Assembly (NCBI GenBank): GCA_029207755.1
Contig: JARCOQ010000005.1
Span: 44,541,621-44,605,620 of the forward strand
Direction: 5' to 3'
From: Chamaea fasciata
Lineage: Eukaryota > Chordata > Aves > Passeriformes > Sylviidae
Length of the DNA: 64,000 nucleotides
The notes beneath the pieces were generated by a model. The model did no database searches, had not been told where the DNA came from, and saw nothing but the letters and a program-made list of their open reading frames with translations. Positions 60,301 through 64,000 of this stretch are shown piece by piece; within the stretch, counting starts at the first letter, position 1, and each line of letters opens with the position of its first letter. The position numbers were made by a program, and so were the translations under genes.

Positions 60301-60798
60301 ACCTTCATCAATCATTTAAGTATCTCCATTCTGAGGAGAGGAAAATGGTGTTCTGCTAAGCAGAACATTATTTGTAAAATATACCTCCTTTCTATTATTA
60401 TATGTAATTCACTATGCTGATCAGTCTTTCTTGCATTAATCTGCCCATGCTGGCCTTTGAGTAGTAGAACCAAATTTTTATTGTCAGAGGTGTTTAATTA
60501 TCTGATGGCAAAATACAGCGTGTGCAAAATAGGCTGCATATTTCTATCCAAAGGTCTTCTGGCAGAGGGGAATCCATAAGGAGACTTCCCCAGAGGGATT
60601 GTGCTTGGTTGCTGTCAGATTTTTAGTGGTAACCTTCAAGTCCCCTGCTTATGGAGGCTGTATTAATTCAATGTCTTATTGCATTCTTTGGTTTCAGGTG
60701 AGAAGAATACCAGTTGCAAATTGCGGTAGATTTGCTTCTGAGCAAGAATGCTTATCTGCAAAGGACCCCTACTGTGGGTGGTGTTCTTTCAATCAAAG
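46311..60798 (+). CDS. PLXNC1: Plexin C1, 5' part of gene (exons 1-4; 3' part outside window)
   Basis: Plexin C1 is a single-pass membrane receptor for semaphorin 7A, acting in axon guidance, cell adhesion and leukocyte migration. The coding sequence joins 46311-47258, 57079-57201, 58521-58655 and 60698-60798, giving 435 codons plus two bases of a split codon. Visible order: signal peptide (about residues 1-23), Sema domain (about 25-405) and the start of the first PSI domain, with DPYCGWC at 425-431. Recognition rests on collinear similarity to remembered human PLXNC1: the LLTGWT, EVVSC..GSTAGVV and WYLAVAATY blocks in exon 1, VYGTVV..VLFLGT.DGQLLK in exon 2, SNCPEV.YEI.EET in exon 3 and VRRI.VANC in exon 4. 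Human PLXNC1 has 1,568 residues, so roughly 1,100 residues are missing here because the window ends, not because the gene is broken. The signal peptide and N terminus are shorter than in human. No frameshift or stop was seen in any exon. Confidence 0.95.
48907..48952. repeat. Short imperfect direct repeat
   Basis: Two 22-bp copies, 48,907-48,928 and 48,931-48,952, of the type AGGTACATATTTCTGCAGATAG, differing at two positions. Located in PLXNC1 intron 1. Confidence 0.85.
51072..51317. repeat. 123-bp tandem duplication in PLXNC1 intron 1
   Basis: Copy 1 is 51,072-51,194 and copy 2 is 51,195-51,317, directly abutting. They begin GGGAGCTAGTGAACTTTAAG and end AACCAAGTAGATGAC. I count one difference (GACAGAACAGG against GACAGTACAGG), so 122 of 123 bases match. 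That makes this either a recent event or an assembly feature. Confidence 0.97.
52060..53950 (-). mobile_element. Long, degenerate CR1 LINE relic in PLXNC1 intron 1
   Basis: Reverse-oriented CR1 blocks follow each other: the 3' part (GGAGACTGCACAACCTCTCTGG near 52,123 and GTGTCTCAGTTTGTGTCATT near 52,214), a reverse transcriptase region (ATTTATCCTTGGTAAATTTATGC near 52,420 through GTGTAGTTCCCTGAAAA near 52,541), an endonuclease-like region around 53.2-53.35 kb (CCATTTCCCTGAACACACTGAAG) and an ORF1-like end near 53.7-53.95 kb whose minus-strand frame reads MDEPVQVSSLQ. All frames are broken. A block at 52,344-52,410 looks like another CR1 3' tip, so this may be two nested or adjacent copies. 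Confidence 0.65.
54282..54311. repeat. Poly(A) tract of 30
   Basis: Thirty A in PLXNC1 intron 1. The 9-bp word CATATGAGG occurs on both sides (54,257-54,265 and 54,322-54,330). Confidence 0.97.
57079..57201 (+). CDS. PLXNC1: PLXNC1 exon 2 (Sema domain)
   Basis: The exon has 41 codons, phase 0 on both sides. It is preceded by a pyrimidine-rich acceptor (tttcttag) and followed by the donor gtaagc. It encodes residues 317-357, with LIHSGLVAVYGTVV and VLFLGTDDGQLLK. These are blade motifs of the Sema propeller that closely match the same human exon. It is too short and ATG-poor to stand out as an open frame; it was found by the protein match and the splice sites. Confidence 0.95.
57202..58520 (+). 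other. PLXNC1: PLXNC1 intron 2 (1,319 bp)
   Basis: AT-rich intron with donor gtaagc and acceptor cacgttttag. It has a short TG/TTTG-rich stretch near 57,541-57,565. Nothing else was recognised. Confidence 0.9.
58521..58655 (+). CDS. PLXNC1: PLXNC1 exon 3 (Sema domain)
   Basis: The exon has 45 codons, phase 0 on both sides, with acceptor cacgttttag and donor gtaagt. It encodes residues 358-402, including SNCPEVLYEIEEET and LDPVNNNYIYLSSANK. This corresponds to the last part of the Sema propeller in human PLXNC1. The open frame that overlaps it does not extend sensibly into the flanking intron. Confidence 0.95.
58656..60697 (+). other. PLXNC1: PLXNC1 intron 3 (2,042 bp)
   Basis: Intron with donor gtaagt and acceptor tttggtttcag. 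No repeat family was recognised with confidence; open frames are short and of chance length. Confidence 0.9.
60698..60798 (+). CDS. PLXNC1: PLXNC1 exon 4 (end of Sema, start of PSI domain 1)
   Basis: The exon is 101 bp with acceptor ttggtttcag and donor gtatct after a split arginine codon (AG|), leaving phase 2. It encodes residues 403-435: VRRIPVANC, then the opening cysteines of a PSI (plexin-semaphorin-integrin) domain (C411, C420, C428, C431) with the diagnostic DPYCGWC. Reading through the donor meets a stop within a few codons. The next exon, which should complete the PSI domain, was not found in the remaining 3.2 kb. Confidence 0.94.
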
Positions 60799-61623
60799 GT
60801 ATCTTTTAGTATTTTAGACTGTCATATGAAAGTAGGGCATTATTAGTCAGTGTACATTTTGACTGGCTTGGGGCTATTCAACATCAAGATTGTATCTACT
60901 GATTTTTTGTGGAATCAGTCATAGCCATAAATGTGAGGCTTTTTTGTCATGTGAAAGGGAACTCAACACTTTTGAAAGACTATGTAACCCTCAGATTTTT
61001 GAAATCTACCCATAAAATATATATTGGGCTAAGAATAATAAATAATTTTGCTTTTAGAAGAGATATTTTTGTTTTCCAGATTGAGAGATAAAATTGTATA
61101 CTTGTGCTTGAAACATCTTAATAGCTAATACCTCTTGTATGTGCGAATGAGAAAAGAGTGCTTAGTTGTCTTCAGTATTGATAGTTCCTTTTTTTGGAAC
61201 CATTGACTTTGGTTTAGGTCAAAGGAGAATTTCTTCCTACATAGTTCATTCCCACATTTGAATAGTTAATTTCGACACTTACTTTGAAGCAGGTTTGAAA
61301 TCTGTTTTACATCTGGGGCCTGGACTGGAAAAATTCCTGGGTTGTCAGGTCTAGTCTTAGCAATTGAAAGCAACCACATCATGTAAAACTGAAAACTTGC
61401 AAAAGACCATCCTAAATTTAGATAGGCTTTTTGTCCTTCCTGCCCTGGTTCTGCAGCTTCCTGGCAGTCTCATTTTTAGCTGGTAAAAACATGTCTGCTC
61501 ATTTTCGTCATGTGTATGTTTATGGACAGGTTATAGTTACTTGTTCTGCTGTTCACATCACCTTTGCCTAAATAAGTCCCCCCTCCCTCACACTCACCTC
61601 TTCAATGTTTTTGTGAAAGCAGT

Positions 61624-61650
61624 CTTTCTCTCTCTCTCTTTCTCTTTCTG
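61624..61650. repeat. CT-rich microsatellite
   Basis: Short (CT)n/(CTTT)n pyrimidine run in PLXNC1 intron 4. Confidence 0.9.
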
Positions 61651-61754
61651 CTTTCATTTTGGTGTGCTTAAACAGTGAACTTCACTAAGGTCCTCTCACA
61701 TGAGACACTCCTTTCTTACCTCCACTGCAGGAATCCTTGGGTGAAATTTATGCA

Positions 61755-62420
61755 TCCTTTTAAGATAAGGATGGCCAGGACTCTCAAAGTGTTCTAGAAG
61801 AGATTTCAGCTGTGTCTTGCTTAATGTTGTTTAATCAGTCTGTCCAGGAAGCACCCTAGTGTGTTCTGGGATCACAGACGTCTCTTTCATGGCAGCATCA
61901 CATTGATGGGCCACAATCATCCATGATCAAACAATGCCCCCAGGTCCTTCTCTTTCTTTGTTTTATTTCCAACTGAGGAATTTCCAGTCTATAACACATA
62001 TGGGTTGTGAGATTTTTATTGCTGTAGGTAGATGTTCTTGTACTTTATGCTTTGAAATGTCATTCCATTTCAAGATTATCCAAGTTTTCCTGTGTGATAT
62101 TCTTATCTTCCTTTGCATGGTAATGTTCCCAACTCCATATCATCAGCAGATGTCAACAGTGTAAACCTTCTTTTATGCCAATTTACCAGTGATTAAAATC
62201 TTAAACTAAAGTGCCTATAAGATGGATTATTGAGGAATTCCACTAGTAGCCTCTTTTAGAAGATTAATACTACTCATTTTGGTTTGTTACCCATTAGGTG
62301 TTAACATGATTTTGCTGAAAATCTGCAACTTTGTATTTGCAAAGATAGTTATTGGAAGGGAGTAGGTATTTATTCTGTGGTGTGTTTTCTTCAAACTCTC
62401 TTTTGCTCCCTTGTTAGAAG
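61755..62420 (-). mobile_element. Old CR1 LINE relic in PLXNC1 intron 4
   Basis: Reverse-oriented blocks match an old avian CR1: CAGCATCACATTGATGGGCC near 61,893, CCCCAGGTCCTTCTCTTTCT near 61,938, ATTCCATTTCAAGATTATCC near 62,062, CAACTCCATATCATCAGCAG near 62,129, and GAGGAATTCCACTAGTAGCC near 62,232 (the region before the reverse transcriptase box in coding sense). Strongly diverged, no open frame. Confidence 0.7.
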
Positions 62421-64000
62421 CTGTTTATGTTACAGTGCTAAGCTTTTCAGTCTTTTAATTACCATATAAAGAAATGGTATTAACTATTATTCCTCAGTAA
62501 ATCCCCTGCTTATGAGGGGAATCACCAAAAGTTTCCATTTGATTGAAACAGAAATAATTTACTCTTTTGGGGGAAAAAAAAAAAAGAATTACTATAATAC
62601 GTGTCCTGTTCAACACCCACATAATTTTTTACTGTTAAATACTTAATGTCATTAAATATTTTGCAATGTGAAGTGACACCTCTGAGTGACACTTTAAGAA
62701 AAGAGGAAGACATTTTTAGCCAGTATTTTAGTCAAAATCCATATGTGTCCACTAAAGCAATGTATTCCATAATAATTTTGACATCAATGATATGTTTTCT
62801 ACTTTTACAGGGAAATAAATTTTCTGTAAAATAAAATACACACTCCAGTTTTACATAAAATTTACCAACAATGCTAGTGCTTCATTTTAAGGGCAGTGTG
62901 AATTAAAATCCAATCCTTTTATGAAAAAAATGTGTGCATCTCATTGCAAGTGAAAACAAAATGAAACGAAATGTTTCTACTGTTCCTATTTCTACTCTTT
63001 ATATTAATTCTCCTTTTCACTTGCCATCATTCAAACTAGTTAGTCACAGCATTGTGTGATTTCTCCTAATATTTATAGATTTTCTGTAGATGAATCAGAT
63101 TTACCTGAATTATGCTGAAATACAATTCTAATACAAGGTATTGATGTTTTACATGCATTTTCCATATGGAAACAACACAATAAATGTCTAACACGACCAG
63201 AGTTACTTCTGAACATAGTCAATGTGTGGGATGTCTGTGGACTTCATTCTGGGGCTGATGCACTGGAGAAAGAAGGAAGCCACAGTTTTCTCTGAAAGCA
63301 TGTTCTCATTCCATGAGGGAATCAGTATGCTTTAGCAGGACTGAGAAGGCAACTATGTTAGGATCTGTAGTTAACGAAGATTAGTGAAGCAGAGACTTAA
63401 GTAAATACGAATGAACCAGTATGCATAAGTATTGTGTTGTCATAGTAAAATAAGAGCAACGCAGTTCCATTTATGTAGAGAAATATTTAGTAGTATGAAG
63501 AACTATTTTGCTGTGGAATATTAGAAAAAAATCTTGACTCTGCTTTTTTCTGTACATGTATCTATACATGTCTGAAGTCTGATCCAAGGGTTTCATACCT
63601 TATACCATCATGCTTGTATAAGGTCCTGTTCACCTTTCCAGGAAAGCCAGACTTAGTTGTCTGAGTCTGTGTGTTAATTTTCAGAATCATGTGGTTCACA
63701 AATAATATTTATCTGTTGTATTCATTCAAAATACTTGCAATCAATATCAATTTTCTAAATATAGGAGTACTGCAGAATAATTTCATCTTTAGGTGAGTGG
63801 AATTATTTTGCTCTTGGCCTTTGCAGGGCAATTTCGAGAATTTATGCTGAGGGGCATTAGATGTGACTACTTCCTATGAAAATGGCTGTTCTCCACAGTA
63901 CACTGTTGGAGTGTTAAAGGTCAGCTTTTGGAGCAACAAAAGATGCTTTTTCCCCCTCACATAAAGACAAGCATGACCCTGGGTCCTGGGTGGTATTACT

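Larger units (their letters stand above)
60799..64000 (+). other. PLXNC1: PLXNC1 intron 4, running off the right edge
   Basis: The intron starts at donor gtatct. It contains a CT-rich microsatellite near 61.62-61.65 kb and an old CR1 relic at 61.76-62.42 kb. No downstream PLXNC1 exon (completing PSI domain 1) was found before the window ends. The region 62.42-64.0 kb is AT-rich and shows nothing recognisable. Confidence 0.85.

Noticed and set aside
60599..60817. 72-codon frame as an independent small gene
   Set aside because: It is intron sequence read into PLXNC1 exon 4; the acceptor at 60,697 and the protein match define the real exon.
1..64000. CRISPR arrays, operons, bacterial or phage systems
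   Set aside because: No regularly spaced repeats and no prokaryotic gene structure; everything fits vertebrate nuclear DNA.

Overview
The window looks like a piece of a bird chromosome, most likely a neoavian bird. It has no operons and no dense coding. It carries many decayed CR1 LINE copies in both orientations, LTR fragments of the type common in neoavian genomes, homopolymer and microsatellite tracts, and one multi-exon vertebrate gene behind a CpG island. The CR1 and LTR assignments rest on remembered family consensus sequences, not on a search. The clade is therefore an inference.

Positions 1 to about 45,590 are non-coding as far as I can tell. This block holds CR1 relics at 2.59-4.08, 8.24-9.03, 14.32-15.93, 34.36-34.44 and 43.51-43.60 kb. 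It also holds a MIR-like SINE near 5.5-5.7 kb, a possible old MITE-like fragment near 22.1 kb, three LTR-like elements (25.63-26.27, 40.48-40.92 and 41.70-42.16 kb) and several simple-sequence tracts. Open frames in this block are of chance length or lie in repeats. I found no exon of the neighbour expected from vertebrate synteny (CRADD).

From about 45,600 the composition becomes strongly GC- and CpG-rich. This is the promoter and first exon of PLXNC1 (plexin C1, receptor for semaphorin 7A), on the plus strand. Four coding exons are visible: 46,311-47,258, 57,079-57,201, 58,521-58,655 and 60,698-60,798. They are joined by canonical GT-AG introns of 9,820, 1,319 and 2,042 bp. They encode the signal peptide, the Sema domain and the start of the first PSI domain, 435 codons plus two bases. 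The rest of the receptor (remaining PSI and IPT repeats, membrane segment, cytoplasmic GAP domain) lies beyond the right edge, because intron 4 runs off the window.

The observations most worth a second look are: a short upstream ORF in a better start context than the PLXNC1 start codon; a near-perfect 123-bp tandem duplication in intron 1; CR1 relics that still show a GDSL-type esterase signature from ORF1; and several extreme low-complexity tracts. I did not find a new multi-gene system here.
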